Assembly (NCBI GenBank): GCA_024305405.1
Contig: JAKNDB010000107.1
Coordinates: 1,984,001-2,048,000, forward strand
Source: Dirofilaria immitis
Taxonomy: Eukaryota; Nematoda; Chromadorea; Rhabditida; Onchocercidae
DNA length: 64,000 bases
Direction of reading: 5' to 3'
Part shown: piece after piece, positions 27,766 to 39,379 of the stretch
How positions within the stretch are numbered: the stretch's first letter is position 1
Layout of the letters: the number at the start of each line of letters is the position of its first letter
Notes under the pieces: model-generated
The model's database searches: none
Seen by the model: the letters and a program-made list of their open reading frames with translations, nothing else
Told to the model about the DNA's origin: nothing
Made by a program: the position numbers and the translations under genes

Positions 27766-30700
27766 CTAACAAACATTATTTGTAACCGGATATTGAATAT
27801 AAATATCACGAATATTATGAACCGATTTAGTTTTCCTGGTTGTTGACTGAAATAAATAAATAAATTTAAAAATAAAACCCATCAAAATATAACCTAAATT
27901 TTACTCATTTTTTTAAAGTACGATTTTTTTAGTACTAATTAGAAACTTCCATGTATTCTACTACTCACTTAGTAATAATACTGTGAAAATAAGTTTTTGA
28001 ATGCATTAAACAAATAAAGAAGTTAATGATGCCTATTGGTCGCTGCATTAGAAATTATGACACATAAATCAAACTTACATACGTTATCATAAAAGATATC
28101 GACTGCAACTTGAAGTATATTCAACCTATAAAACTTACAAAAATTAACTTGATGTAATACCATAACTGGTTAGCGTCAATGAAGACAATTTTTGCTCCAT
28201 CGTTTTCACTATTCTGTGGAGAAACCCATGTTAACGCGGCAACAGCAGATGAGTCAAATACTAATGCAGACTTTGCTGAAGCAATATCTTTTGCCTGCAA
28301 ATGGTTTTCTACATAGCCTTACAAAAAAATGGTATAAAGAAATTTTGTCTCTATTTCAATTTCAAATTTAACGCCAAAATGCTTTAACACTTATATATCA
28401 TAGCATTTTGACGTACAATGAAAAATAAAAAAAATATAATGCATATTTAACACCTGCAAAGGACTGAAGGATCCATTTTTTTGAAAGTTTGCTTTGCTGA
28501 TTAAATTCAGTGCTTTTTGAAAGTTTGATTCGCTGATTAAATTCAGTATATTTATCCGAATCTGTATTTATATTTCCAAAATTTCTGCAGCTGATCGATG
28601 GTCTCTGAAATGCTGAATCCGACGAAATATCACATCTGAAATGTGAATAGTAAATAACAGGTCGCCAACATCTTCTAACACTAAACTATAATTATCGATT
28701 ATGATCATGTAACGCACAGCTTTGCAGAAGTTATTCGCAAGATTTTATATCGGAACAATCTCATCTCCTTTTCATATGATCTTAATAAACAAAAAGCATA
28801 GCAAAGCTAACTATTATTGCCTTAATCCAGACTTTCCTTTAGATAGTTATGCCATGGTATGTTTGAAAATATTAAAACCATTTAAACAAAGTTACCGTTC
28901 GCTAACAATATAAAGCAATAAATTTTGCAAATTTGATAGAGTTTTTCCCACTTTTTCGTCGTTAAACTAAATGACCAGCGAAGCTGCGATATATTTTTAT
29001 TTAATAATGATATGCCTTCTTCAAATTTTTCACGATTCCGTGTTATACCATGCAGAGGATATCTAAATATATGAACCTTTTAATAAACTATGATAAATCA
29101 ATTGTTTTCAAGCTTTGCTATTGAAATTAAACAGAAAATTCTAAAGATGGAAAACTTCTCATTCTCTATCTGAAAAAAGCTTAATGACAAATGCCATAAA
29201 AATAAAAAGTTTTAAGATAAGCGTTATTGACTAAATTAAAGAAATAATACAAACGCTTACGTCTCCTCAAGTACTGGATTTTTATTGTTGATTTTGAGCC
29301 GAAAAACACATTCTATATTGATATGGAAAATTGTATATTCGAGAGAGTAATGACAAGACTTGAACAACGTATCCTACAGCAGCACTTACTTCTACATCCG
29401 AATGTCCTGGAAACCACATGATTACAAACACTCAACATCTCAGTAAATTTCCAATAAATACATTAGCATTGCTACAACAAATTAAAAATGGTATTGAAGA
29501 ATGAAGCTTTAAATGCATTATAAAGCAAGGAATTGACCAGGAAAAGATAAAGCATCCGGAAGATGAAGACCAGCAATACAAGCTACTGAATGACAAGTAC
29601 ATGAAGAAGACATCAAACGTGCTTCTGGTGATGCATTCAAATTGATAACATAAATATGCATTAGATCGTCAACCATTTTCCTTCGACGCCACGCCAAATG
29701 TGAAGCGATCAAGAGTAAATTATCTCTAACAAAAAGTATTATGTGAATTCGCAAAAGACTTAAAATATCAGACATAAATTATAGGCGATATAAGTGTTTT
29801 TATATGCTAATCGAATATTCTATATAAGGCTACTAAATAAGCAAGTGATTCCCTTTATATTAAATATATTCTCATGAAGTCAACGAAATAGTATTCCAAC
29901 CTATATAAGATACTATAGATCCTTAACCTAACTTTACGTTTTCATCTATGAAAGGAATTATATAAAAATTATACTTCGCTAAAGAAAGTGCAGCTTTTCG
30001 TTTCAGCAAATCTTCTTGCATCTTTATAACTTCATTTGATCGTTTATTTGTCATCATATCTGCAAAATCATATTAACGTAAGGCTATTAAATTCGTTCTT
30101 CCACACGAATTTAATTGCATTAGACGATATTCGTGTCCAACAGTTTACCATTTAATCAAATTGATGCATAGCTCAGAAATACAAACCTATAATTTTTTGA
30201 TTGAAGTAATAAATTAACGGTTAAAAATCGTGATCTCGAATTGTGGGTTTTTCTAATATTCTAATAAATCTCTTCGTTATATCGAGTAATTAGTATTAAG
30301 ATAAAATCTATTTAATTCTTTAAAAGTATTGATCGTTCATTTCTCCGTTACGCTTACCAAGTAATTGTTTTAATTTCCAAAATAAAGCTGATGTTAATAA
30401 GATGTGAGTAGAGGGAAAAACTTGATTTTTTACTCAAGCAAGAGTTTTATTTTAGCTTCAGGTCGTTCAGTTTTAATTTCTTTCTTTACCTAAATTTATG
30501 AATAGTATATGATAAAAATAATAACAAAAATTAAATACCTTTCTGAAATTTTTCGTCATTAAAATGAATCAGTTTCATACGACATGTCATTATACGACAT
30601 TTTTGTCTCTCCACATAGTCTCGCAGTCCTTGTAGTTCAACTTGTTTGCATTTTATTTGTTCGGCCTTAAGCAATAAAAATATACATTCTCGTAAGAACA

Positions 30701-31131
30701 AAATTAAGAGACCGATTTTTCGAAACTCACTAGTTCACGGTAGTCCTCTTCATCTGCTAATAATGCATCCAATTTTTCCCGTTGAATCATAGCCATTTCT
30801 TGTGATTTTTGCAACGCTCGACATATATCACGTAATCTGAAATGACGGAATGTTTATACCACATCATAATTCTTTAATGTTTCAGTCCAATTTTCGCAAG
30901 CACAAAAATAGTCTTGTCATTACGCATTGATGATTACATTATTGATTCTCGAAACGGAATTTACATTTCTAAATTTGAGCTTCTAAAAAATTGAATCAGT
31001 TTAATACAATACCTTTTCCAACTGCTGTATGTATACGATTTAACAAATTTGTCTTTTACAATATGCGAAGTTGATGGTTCATTTTCGTTCGTTTCATCAC
31101 CCGTTTCAACACTTTTGGACTGTCGATTCAT
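27766..31131 (-). CDS. UVRAG-like autophagy / endosome protein (Vps38 role)
   Basis: UVRAG is the Vps38-type subunit of the VPS34 lipid kinase complex II and also binds HOPS. Exons from the 5' end: 31013-31131, 30731-30836, 30539-30665, 30434-30489, 29975-30059, 29538-29758, 29261-29406, 28907-29062, 28454-28635, and weaker 28167-28294 and 27766-27846. A coiled coil (LRDICRALQKSQ onward) is followed by the conserved domain: IAGLHLPDA, AVGYVVQVLSLL, a STIK block, and YPLHG...FEEGISLLNKNISQLRW, the last two matching UVRAG closely. The usual N-terminal C2 domain is absent from this model. Added bases are needed at T4 29292-29295, T5 29279-29283 and T5 28952-28956 (all A on the gene strand). Junctions 3/4, 4/5 and 8/9 and the last two exons do not agree in phase, so the C-terminus is provisional. 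Confidence 0.72.
28478..28549 (-). repeat. 36-bp in-frame duplication inside a UVRAG exon
   Basis: Two adjacent 36-bp units, nearly identical, encode a duplicated block of 12 residues (TEFNQRIKLSKS / TEFNQQSKLSKK). It lies in the variable region after the conserved domain. Confidence 0.75.
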
Positions 31132-31880
31132 CTAACTTCAATACCAATCTCAAACAAAAGTACATGCAACCTTACTTTTGTTAATTTCAGGAAAAAGTCC
31201 TGACATTAAATCATAATCCGAGATTAGCATCCAATGTAAACATGCGGAGTTATGAAAATGTTATGATAAGTACTGATTAGAGCAATAATAATACAAAATC
31301 AAATTGAAGCATGTTATCAAAAGATGCTCGAATATTTTATTACATTTATCTTTAATCGATGTGAAAAAAGAATCACTAAACGTCACACTTATCTATTGAT
31401 ATAGAGCATGTCTTTTCCGCAGTTCATATAGGTCGATGAACCTCTCTGGAAGTGCTGTTATTTTAAGCATTGTTCTTTCTATGTAATTAAGTAAATGAAA
31501 ACAAAATCTTCAACAATCTATATTCTGACGATTTCACATAAATTTAAACAGCTCTAATGGAATTCCAATCATTGATGTACAAAATATATATATCAATTTC
31601 TTTACCTGTTTAAAAATTAATAATACAAAAATATATATATACAAAAAAGAGAATGGAAATCGATTCAATAATCATTCTTCAGAGTAAATAAGGAATGGAT
31701 TCAAAAGAACGTCTCAATAATTATAAAAATGTTACACTGAAAAAATATTTGATTGCTTCCTTTATACACACAGAAGAGAATATAAATTCATCACTATATT
31801 CGATGAAAGTCTTAAATAACAATAAAGTAACAATGCACTGCAAGCAAAAATTGTTTCTAAGATTTTGTTTTATATTACAA
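31132..31880. other. Spacer between FAM32A and UVRAG genes
   Basis: About 750 bases between co-oriented genes, AT-rich with short AT repeats (31585-31640). The frame at 31695-31895 (+) is a chance overlap with the 3' end of the FAM32A gene. A TTAG directly precedes the UVRAG ATG and could be a weak trans-splice acceptor. Confidence 0.4.
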
Positions 31881-33133
31881 TCACTTCGTCCATGAAACTT
31901 TGGGTATATCGTTGAATTCAGTTAGCTCACTCATCTGCTGGTTGAACTTTTCAACTTTTTCACGATGGCTTACAGCAGCTTTCTTCGCCAATCGTTCAAA
32001 CTATAAAAGTATAAACAGTATCTTTTCCAAAGCACTTACATGAGTTCCTTAACAGAGAAGAAAATAATTACTAATAATTATAAAAATGAAACATCGGGTA
32101 TATCTGTTATAAATTGCTTTTGTAATGTATGCTTATCACAGCAATATTAATCATTAGATAATTTACGGTATTTTATAAAATTAGTAAAAAATAGTTGTAA
32201 AATTTCCCATAGTGTTGCAAATCACTTATATTTATTTATTTATAAAATATTTTATAAAATGTTAAGCCCGCTCATGTCTTACCTCAAATTACTTGGTGTG
32301 TTATATCTAATGTTTAAAATATTATAGTTACACTCTAATAAAAAGAGCACGCAGCTTCAACTTTGAAAAAGTTGAATTATTATATAAGTTGAACAAATTA
32401 AAAGATGCAATTCCTACCTGATTTTGCAGCTGCCGCTTCTCAAATGCTATCTCTGCTGGTGTCTTATATGTAACTGTTGCTTCAGCATCTTTATGGATAG
32501 TTATGTCAATACTTTTCAGATCAACACTTTCTTTTTTCTGGAAAATATGATGAATTCAAATAACCAAAAAAGACAACAAAGCAAATTACTGCCTTCTTCC
32601 TTCGCCATATAATTGTAAAATAACAACCAGTTTCGAAACAATACTTATCCTCTTCTCTATTTCAGTATTTCGGATATACCACCAAGTTAAAAGGTTTCAA
32701 TTCTTACTACGGCCTTTTTATTTCGAAGAAAGATGATGCAACAAACTTCACAAACAATATGAATGAAGTAAATTCGGAAATATATATAATAAATTTAAGA
32801 CTGAATTAAAAAATATTTTATCAAACTGACCTCAATGCAGTAATATTTCATGGAAAATATTATTTTATGAGCGGATTAATCAGATCAATAATAATAGCAT
32901 TTCCCGCTACTATAATATCATGGTAATAATATACAAATAGTACCCATCTACAAAGAATATTACGTAAAAGGAAATGCTAGTTCCAAGGATGCATCATTCC
33001 AAGAAAGGCTCCAAATTTTTAAACATAGAACTTACTTTTTCTTGAATTTTGACTTGCCTTTCTTCAATTTCAAGCCACCTCGGATGACCTCTTTGTATGG
33101 ATCATTATCATTGCTGTTGCTGTTGCTATCCAT
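31881..33133 (-). CDS. FAM32A homologue (spliceosome-associated)
   Basis: Small nuclear protein; human FAM32A stabilises the catalytic spliceosome at the second step. Exons from the 5' end: 33036-33133, 32418-32537, 31881-32000, giving about 112 residues, the same length as the human protein. Exon 1 gives a Ser/Asn/Asp start then GGLKLKKGKSKFKK, the lysine-rich start of the family. Exon 2 gives YKTPAEIAFEKRQLQNQ (human TPAQAAFEK). Exon 3 gives HREKVEKFNQ and the terminal DIPKVSWTK, the family hallmark. Exon 1 ends in phase 2 but exon 2 stops in that frame; one more A in the six-A run opening exon 2 (32532-32537) restores it. Start supported by a TTTCAG three bases upstream. Confidence 0.9.
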
Positions 33134-33136
33134 TTC

Positions 33137-33142
33137 CTGAAA
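33137..33142 (-). promoter_or_regulatory. Likely spliced-leader acceptor of FAM32A
   Basis: On the - strand a T-rich tract leads to TTTCAG, then GAA and the ATG. No upstream coding exon exists, so trans-splicing is likely. Confidence 0.6.
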
Positions 33143-33752
33143 TTCTAAAAAAAACGAATATTCCAGATATTCAGCAAAGATTATCATATTTGAAGAGAAG
33201 ATATAGTTCATCAAGGCATCGACAATCTAACAATGTGAATGAATGGAATAATCTGATATATGAATAGTACTATAAATATTTAACGTGTAACATGATGTAT
33301 AACACCATGCGAGATCCGGATAAATGCACTAAAAATCTTACCACAAATCCCGGAACCTCCGGGACTTAACAGAAACCAACGACTAACGCGGAATCATACA
33401 ATTAGTTTCAAAAAATTGTTAGCAATTTGAATGCAAACCAATTCCTTTATCATAACTTCACTACAAAAGACGCATGTCCCGTTAAGTATGGAGTGGTTGT
33501 TTGACGTCTGTTACGTGTTATGTCCGTTAAAATTTTAAATTCTCTAGCTTTGCTAACATATTATACGTTGATTATTTATAATATTAGATTTATTACTTTT
33601 AGAATTTCAGTTAAAGTACTCAAAAATTGGGCACAATTTCAAGAATCAAATAAACAAAGAATTTAATGTATTAGTTCGAATGATCTAAAAAAAAAAAATG
33701 TATAATTTATTCGAGAGATAGAGTCCTAATTTGTGAGCTTGATACTATTAAC

Positions 33753-33944
33753 ATAGAATTGAAGAATTATGTGGAATACAGTACATCTTCTGATATGTTA
33801 ATAGAATTGAAGAATTATGTGGAATACAGTACATCTTCTGATATGTTAATAGAATTGAAGAATTATGTGGAATACAGTACATCTTCTGATATGTTAATAG
33901 AATTGAAGAATTATGTGGAATACAGTACATCTTCTGATATTCTA
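33753..33944. repeat. 48-bp minisatellite, four copies
   Basis: The unit begins atagaattgaagaattatg and ends cttctgatatgtta; four head-to-tail copies are almost identical. Because 48 is a multiple of three, the array is open on both strands: the + strand reads MLIELKNYVEYSTSSD per unit and the - strand QKMYCIPHNSSILLTY per unit. The - strand frame continues upstream as KLDDLFETTVQTISK, which could be an exon, but its acceptor lies in a poly-A tract and is poor. Confidence 0.9.
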
Positions 33945-34362
33945 GTTTATTATCGATCACTATTTTGCTAATAGTTTGTACTGTTGTTTCGAACAAATCA
34001 TCTAATTTTTTTTTTTTTTTCGCATATAAAAACAATGCTGTAATCGATTTTTCACTATGATCGAATATACTTTGTACATTTGAATAAATTGATTTGTGTA
34101 GTATTATTATTACTATAAAACATTAATAATACTAAATATTTCAATGCTCTAACTAACGATAAGTTAGAAGTAAGTATCCACGCATTTTTAATGTACACAA
34201 TTAAGAAATCAGAATAGCAAAGTTTTGATAGAAGGTTTGACGAATCAACTATTCGATTCTTTTATCTTCACTATCAAATAGTTTAACAGTTATTAATGTA
34301 ATATTGAGAACTTAAATTAATTGATAAGAAGAATGCATAGTATAAATTAAAATCCTAACTCA

Positions 34363-34424
34363 ATATGTAAATTCTTACGTATGTAAATTCTTACGAATAT
34401 AAATGCATATGTAAATTCTTACGA
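34363..34424. repeat. Three copies of a 17-bp motif
   Basis: The motif atatgtaaattcttacg (or gtatg variant) occurs at 34363-34379, 34379-34395 and 34408-34424. Two copies are in direct tandem. Confidence 0.75.
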
Positions 34425-34984
34425 ATTCTGTACAATTACAGATCAATTCGAGATTTTGAATTCAATTTTCCAGTTTATGAAATATGAATTTGCTAAATAT
34501 AGTACCAAGAATGAAATATTTTAATATGTTGTTTCGATCTTAAAATCAATGCTTTGATATAAAAATTCAAATTTGAGTGAAAAAAATTGATGAATTCTTA
34601 AAATATTTATTAGATGCTTATTTTGTTTGATTAAATCAGAATTGTTTGAGTATTTTACATTTTCAATGATATTTCAATCATTGGTCAAATTCTTCGCAAT
34701 TCTTATTTATTGCAGCGAAATAGAAAATATAAAATTTGAAATGGAAGGTGAATAAATGAACAATGAATAATGCAAATTAATATTACCATATTATTGATGG
34801 TGAGGGAGAAAAACTATTAAATTTGTTGAGAAAATGGTAAGTTTCATTCCAGGTGTTAATATTAGACAATTTTGTATTTGTTAATAAATAGTTGATGAAC
34901 AAAGAAATATCGATGAATCGATGAAAGACAGTATCAAAAGCATTGCGAAAGAAAGAACTTGACAGTGTTAAAAAAAAAAAGTAC

Positions 34985-35231
34985 CTCCTCATCGTATTTT
35001 AAAGTATCGTAATCAAATTTGTGCAGTCTTTTCCAGCATCTTTTGTAGCTGAAATTAATAAATAGAATTGAACATGTCAGAATCCATCAATATCATCAGA
35101 CAGTTCAAAGTATTGCAACAAAACAAGTGAAGAAAAAATGTAATTTTTAAATCGATAAGATGCTACATCATTTCGACTAAAGCTTCATCTCTTATTCGGA
35201 TATAATATTTATCCATATCTGACTCTTCCAT
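34985..35231 (-). CDS. Unrecognised small gene, 5' exons only
   Basis: Not recognised. Two exons, 35167-35231 and 34985-35048, join in matching phase (2) across a GT-AG intron. They give MEESDMDKYYIRIRDEALVE then IYKRCWKRLHKFDYDTLKYDEE minus its last residues, a charged 43-residue start. A TTAG lies directly before the ATG and may be the trans-splice acceptor. The second exon ends at a good donor (GAG|GTACTT). The continuation is unknown; the minisatellite frame downstream is one possibility. Coding composition and phase agreement make it more likely real than not. Confidence 0.5.
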
Positions 35232-36096
35232 CTAAGAACGATTGATCGTTAAAGCAATGTTTTAGCAGATTATTGAATTGATGTAAAAGTAATTATATTT
35301 CTTATAACTGTCTAACTTCGCTGCTATTAAAAAATATGGTCTTATTGTTATATAATTTATTTCTTATTTTATATTCTTTTATTTACCTTAATTAATGATT
35401 TCCTGTTTATTTCAATTCAAGAAAATATTGCTAAACACTAAACAAATAAGAATAATTTTTTATTTAATTTCAAAATGAATCATAAAATAAAGTAGACAAT
35501 TTATGATGTCAACAATATACTTGGATTGGAATCTACAGCCATCTACAACGATAATTCAAAAGATTCTGCAAGAAAGATGAGAATCTTGGCATTGATGAAT
35601 AATATGGAATGAGAAAATTCATGGCAATCAGTTGAATCAACTATCAAAGCTAATACCTTTATCATTCACGATCGCTTAATTCTTCATGCAAAGCGGAGAG
35701 ATGCATAAATTTGATAAAAGGCTAATTATGAATCAACCGATAATTGAAAAAAAAAAAACAATAATCCCAGTATCATCCTCTATTTTCCCGTATAATTTCT
35801 ATATTTCATTATAAATTGATTTTTAAAAAAAAAAAAAAAAAAACATTTTCATTTATCAAAATTGCATCATAAAAAGTCATAAATGACTATTTGAGGATTA
35901 TTTGGCATTAAAACTTTTGAATTAAAATCATTGCATTTAAGAAGCATATTTGATAAATTGATGAGATATGCCAAAAATGCATTGTTTTTAATCATAATTA
36001 TTTGAAGATTGGATTAAAAAGTTTTGCATCATTCATCATATTTATCCACTCTTTCATCAGATCATTTTCAATCATCGCAACAACATGATATCAGAA
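35232..36096. other. Intergenic
   Basis: AT-rich with an 18-base A run near 35824. No exon or RNA gene seen. Confidence 0.45.
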
Positions 36097-36296
36097 ATAA
36101 TTTCCCTTAACGAGGAATTCCTAGTAAGTGTGAGCCATTAGCTCACGTTGATTACGTCCCTGTTCCTTTGTACATACCGCCGCGCGGGACTGAGCCGTTT
36201 CGAGAAAAGCGGAGACTGCTGTTTTGATACCTTTCGAGGTGCAGATTCTTTGGTGAAAACCGCTTTAATCGCAGTGGCTTGAACCGGATAAAAACA
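36097..36296 (+). pseudogene. Fragment of nuclear 18S rRNA gene (3' part)
   Basis: About 200 bases match the 3' end of nematode small-subunit rRNA in sense orientation: TTTCCCTT, AACGAGGAATTCCTAGTAAG, GTTGATTACGTCCCTG, TTTGTACA, ACTGAGCCGTTTCGAGAAAA, CGCTTTAATCGCAGTGGCTT and GAACCGG. GC content jumps here against the AT-rich surroundings. Deviations from the universally conserved core show it is not functional: ACACACCGCC reads ACATACCGCC, and the bases of the CCGTCGCTGCCC stretch are partly lost before GGGACTGAG. Both ends stop abruptly, and there is no ITS or upstream 18S. It is an old inserted rDNA fragment. Confidence 0.9.
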
Positions 36297-37445
36297 GGAA
36301 ATAATTTTGATAACTTGTTGATTATCGAAATTATCAGTGAATGAAGCTGAATAGCAAATATAAGAATTTATTTGTTGTTAACAAAAATGTGATTATCATG
36401 CTCTCTCATTCATGTCAATAAAAATGTACTTAAATTTATAATAATTTAAATTTCAAACTTTGAGGATAAATATAGTAATAGCACAACAAGACCACTGAAG
36501 AATTAAAAATATAAAATCAATATATTTTATTATAACAAAATTAGTAAATTTTTGCATTTAGCCTGCTTCGAATATTTAATAGCTTTGAAAAGTTTTCTTG
36601 CCTATTTTCCTTTTTTTCGAAATTCATTGAAAATAAAAAAATTAAGTTAGAAAAGAAACATTGATCGATTTAATGAGCGATAGACTCTAAATGTATGAAT
36701 AAGTATTATATAAAGATTCGATTCGAATATTAATATTTTCACTATCATTCCAATTTAATGATTATTCCAATAGCAATTAATTAATTTTGTATTCATTTTT
36801 TTTTTTCATTTATACAACTATGAAAAAATTTATTTGCATAAGAATTTATTATAACATTCAATGTATCGTAATCTGTAAGATCTAGTTTTATTGGTGTGAT
36901 AATAATAAACCATATCTTTTCTCTTGTATGAGATACAACCTAAGGCTCTATCTTTTCTGCAACAGTTGAAAAATTGTAGATAGGATTGAATCAATGATGA
37001 TGTGCCTAATAGAAAGAATTGAATCAATGATGATACGCCTAATTTGATAATGGATCTGTTATATGTGATAAAAATGTCTTAAACGAGGTTTAAGAAGGTT
37101 TTAAGAGTTGAATCAAATTATCAGTTTAAATTAAATATAGATGAATATCGATTTTGATATAAATCGATGGAACATATATTCAACAAATACTTTATTTTTA
37201 GAGAAAGAAATAGAAATAATTTTGTTGATTTTGGTCCTGTTATGAAAATTTGTGGAAATTTTCAAATTTCATCAAACAACAAGTTTAATTTCAACATTTG
37301 AAATTAAAATAATATCTTGTTGAATGATTTGATGGATTATCAAATTATCCTATCTGATATTAATCATTTCGATATGATTCTTATTTGCTTCGATTAAAGA
37401 ATAAGATAGCATATATATTTGATCGTTTAATTCAAATTAAAATTA
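36297..37445. other. Intergenic
   Basis: AT-rich. The frame 36830-37027 (- strand) has no family motif and no splice partner. Nothing else seen. Confidence 0.45.
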
Positions 37446-38147
37446 TCAACATCGATATTGACATATTCTATTTCGATTGAGAAGTATTCGTAGCGACGGA
37501 TAGCCGAGAATAAATGTTTGCAACATCCATCTTATAGTATTATTTCGTGATATATGCAACAGATTACACAATTTCAACGAATATAATGATTCGCCGAAAT
37601 GCGCTATTAATGCGAATAAGTTGGTTGCTATGAAGAATGATGGAAAATGTATTCCAAGAAATTTCAGAAATTTTCCCGGTATACCGAATTGAGCAAACCA
37701 ATATGCATCATACCATATCATCTAAATAGAATTATTTTAATGAGGATATAATTTTAAGATTTGATATATCTCAGTTATTTCATATATGGATAAGATAATA
37801 AGGAAATAGTTATGGATTAAATTATTTTTATAAAAATAAATTTAAAAATTATTTAATAATTATTCAATAGAACGAACATTTACTAATATTAGATAATTTG
37901 ATAAAAGGAAATAATTTTTTCCTTCAACAATTTATTAATAGATATTATCAAAAATATAAAAATGACAAAGTACAGTCCTTTTTTAAGAAAAAAAAGAACT
38001 TTTAGAATTAATTGATTATAATCTAAAAAAGTAAGCGAAAATTTTCATCAATAATAATAGAAAAAATAAACTTACAAAATTGATCAAAAGAGCAAATGGT
38101 ATAAGAAACCACCAAATGAAATGAGGTGATCTGAAGAAATCGTCCAT
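37446..38147 (-). CDS. TMEM254-like (DUF4499) membrane protein
   Basis: Small integral membrane protein of unknown biochemical role. Two exons, 38076-38147 and 37446-37721, join in phase 0 and give 115 residues (human TMEM254 is about 123). Exon 1 opens MDDFFRSPHFIWWFLIPFAL, matching the SPFW start of TM1. Exon 2 has the family core: IAHFGESLYSLKLC (human IHVGESLYAIVLC), then RWMLQTFILGYPSL (human LWFLQTFFFGIASL). Four hydrophobic stretches are visible. It ends in a basic tail. It lies 1.2 kb downstream of, and in the same orientation as, a dehydrogenase gene whose own C-terminus resembles this protein. Confidence 0.8.
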
Positions 38148-39379
38148 TCCTCTTCGAATTTTGAAATTCAAATTTCTTATATCGAAAAGAAAACAATATG
38201 AAAATTATTATATCAAAGCTTATCACTATATTATATCATATTATTAGATATTTTTTTTCGTAATTTTTAAAAAAAAATTCTAAAGAAATCTATCAATAAT
38301 TTTAGGCATTTACATATTCGATATGAAATGCGTAATATTAGTAGATAATATACTATATAACAATTAGATTAGTTATCAATTATTTAACAGTGAATTGATC
38401 TAATTGGAAGATAACTGATACCACTAATGAGAGATAATAAATAAGTTGACCTTGATAAGATTATTTCCTCTGCTTCACCTTCTTCTTATAATGTCTACAA
38501 TTCTAACATTTTTTTATATAAAAATGAAGAAAATAAAATAATATACCATTAACTAAATATTCCAAAGATCGATACTTTGATTGATTATTTTTTTTCTTTT
38601 TCGTTTTAATTTTCATTTTAGAAAGAATAGTACATTTCATTTTCCATTTTTCCTTATATTGAAGCTTATGTATGTTGATGAGAGAAATTAATCTCGAGAA
38701 TTTTCTACTTAATTCAAAATCACTCTTCAATTTAACAATGAATGAATCATTAATTATCAAAGTTTCATCAATAATTTTTTGATCAATTAAAAGCATTTTG
38801 ATTATTGTTATATTGGAAAGTTTAATAATGTTCAATTAATATTAAATAAGATAATTTCTCTTCTATTGCTCTTCAAATGTTGTGATTAAATTTTATCATT
38901 TTTATATTATCAATAATATGAATAATGTTACAATTAACAGAAATATCACAGAATATAATTGTTTTCAAGAAGTTTTAATTGGAGCATTTAAGAGAATAAA
39001 TGAAATATGAAAGAATATTTAAAATATATTCTTTCATTAAACGTTAATAGATAGTTAAAAGGGATCAAAAACTAAATTACATGTATGATAGATTCTGTTA
39101 TAGAATAAATTAAAGATGATTGATTGGATAATAAAAATCTCCTTGAAGTATCAATAAATCAAAACAGGTAACCTATTTTTATTATTATTGATATTAATAA
39201 TTATTTTAAATCGGCAGCATTTAAATCTCTAATTTAGTTAATCAATCTCTTCGTTTCTAATTTAAGTTCCTTTTTTAAGTATCAAAAATTAATTATTAAT
39301 TGGATTTTTAATCCCTAAATTCTGAACTTTTTTCTAGAAGTGATATAAACAATTAAGAATTGGTTAGTATAATTATTAT
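38148..39379. other. Spacer between SDR and TMEM254-like genes
   Basis: Very AT-rich. A 110-codon frame at 38503-38835 (- strand) is Lys/Ile/Asn-biased, has no family match and no agreeing neighbours; probably non-coding. Any promoter or trans-splice site of the TMEM254-like gene would lie in its left part. Confidence 0.4.

Larger units (their letters stand above)
33134..34984. other. Spacer with repeats, no firm gene
   Basis: Holds a small CG-rich hairpin (tcccgg/ccggga, near 33349-33365), the minisatellite at 33753-33944 and three copies of a 17-base motif at 34363-34424. A poly-T run of 16 bases sits at about 34004. Further exons of the small gene starting at 35231 may lie here but I could not place them. 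Confidence 0.4.

Noticed and set aside
29518..29775. Reading the whole 85-codon frame as an independent gene
   Set aside because: Only 29538-29758 is coding, as one UVRAG exon with agreeing phases on both sides.
33759..34035. Repeat-encoded proteins on both strands as genes
   Set aside because: Openness on both strands follows from a repeat unit divisible by three; no promoter, good acceptor or family evidence.
38503..38835. 110-codon - strand frame between the SDR and TMEM254-like genes
   Set aside because: Lys/Ile/Asn-rich, no motif and no splice partner; expected by chance in such AT-rich DNA.
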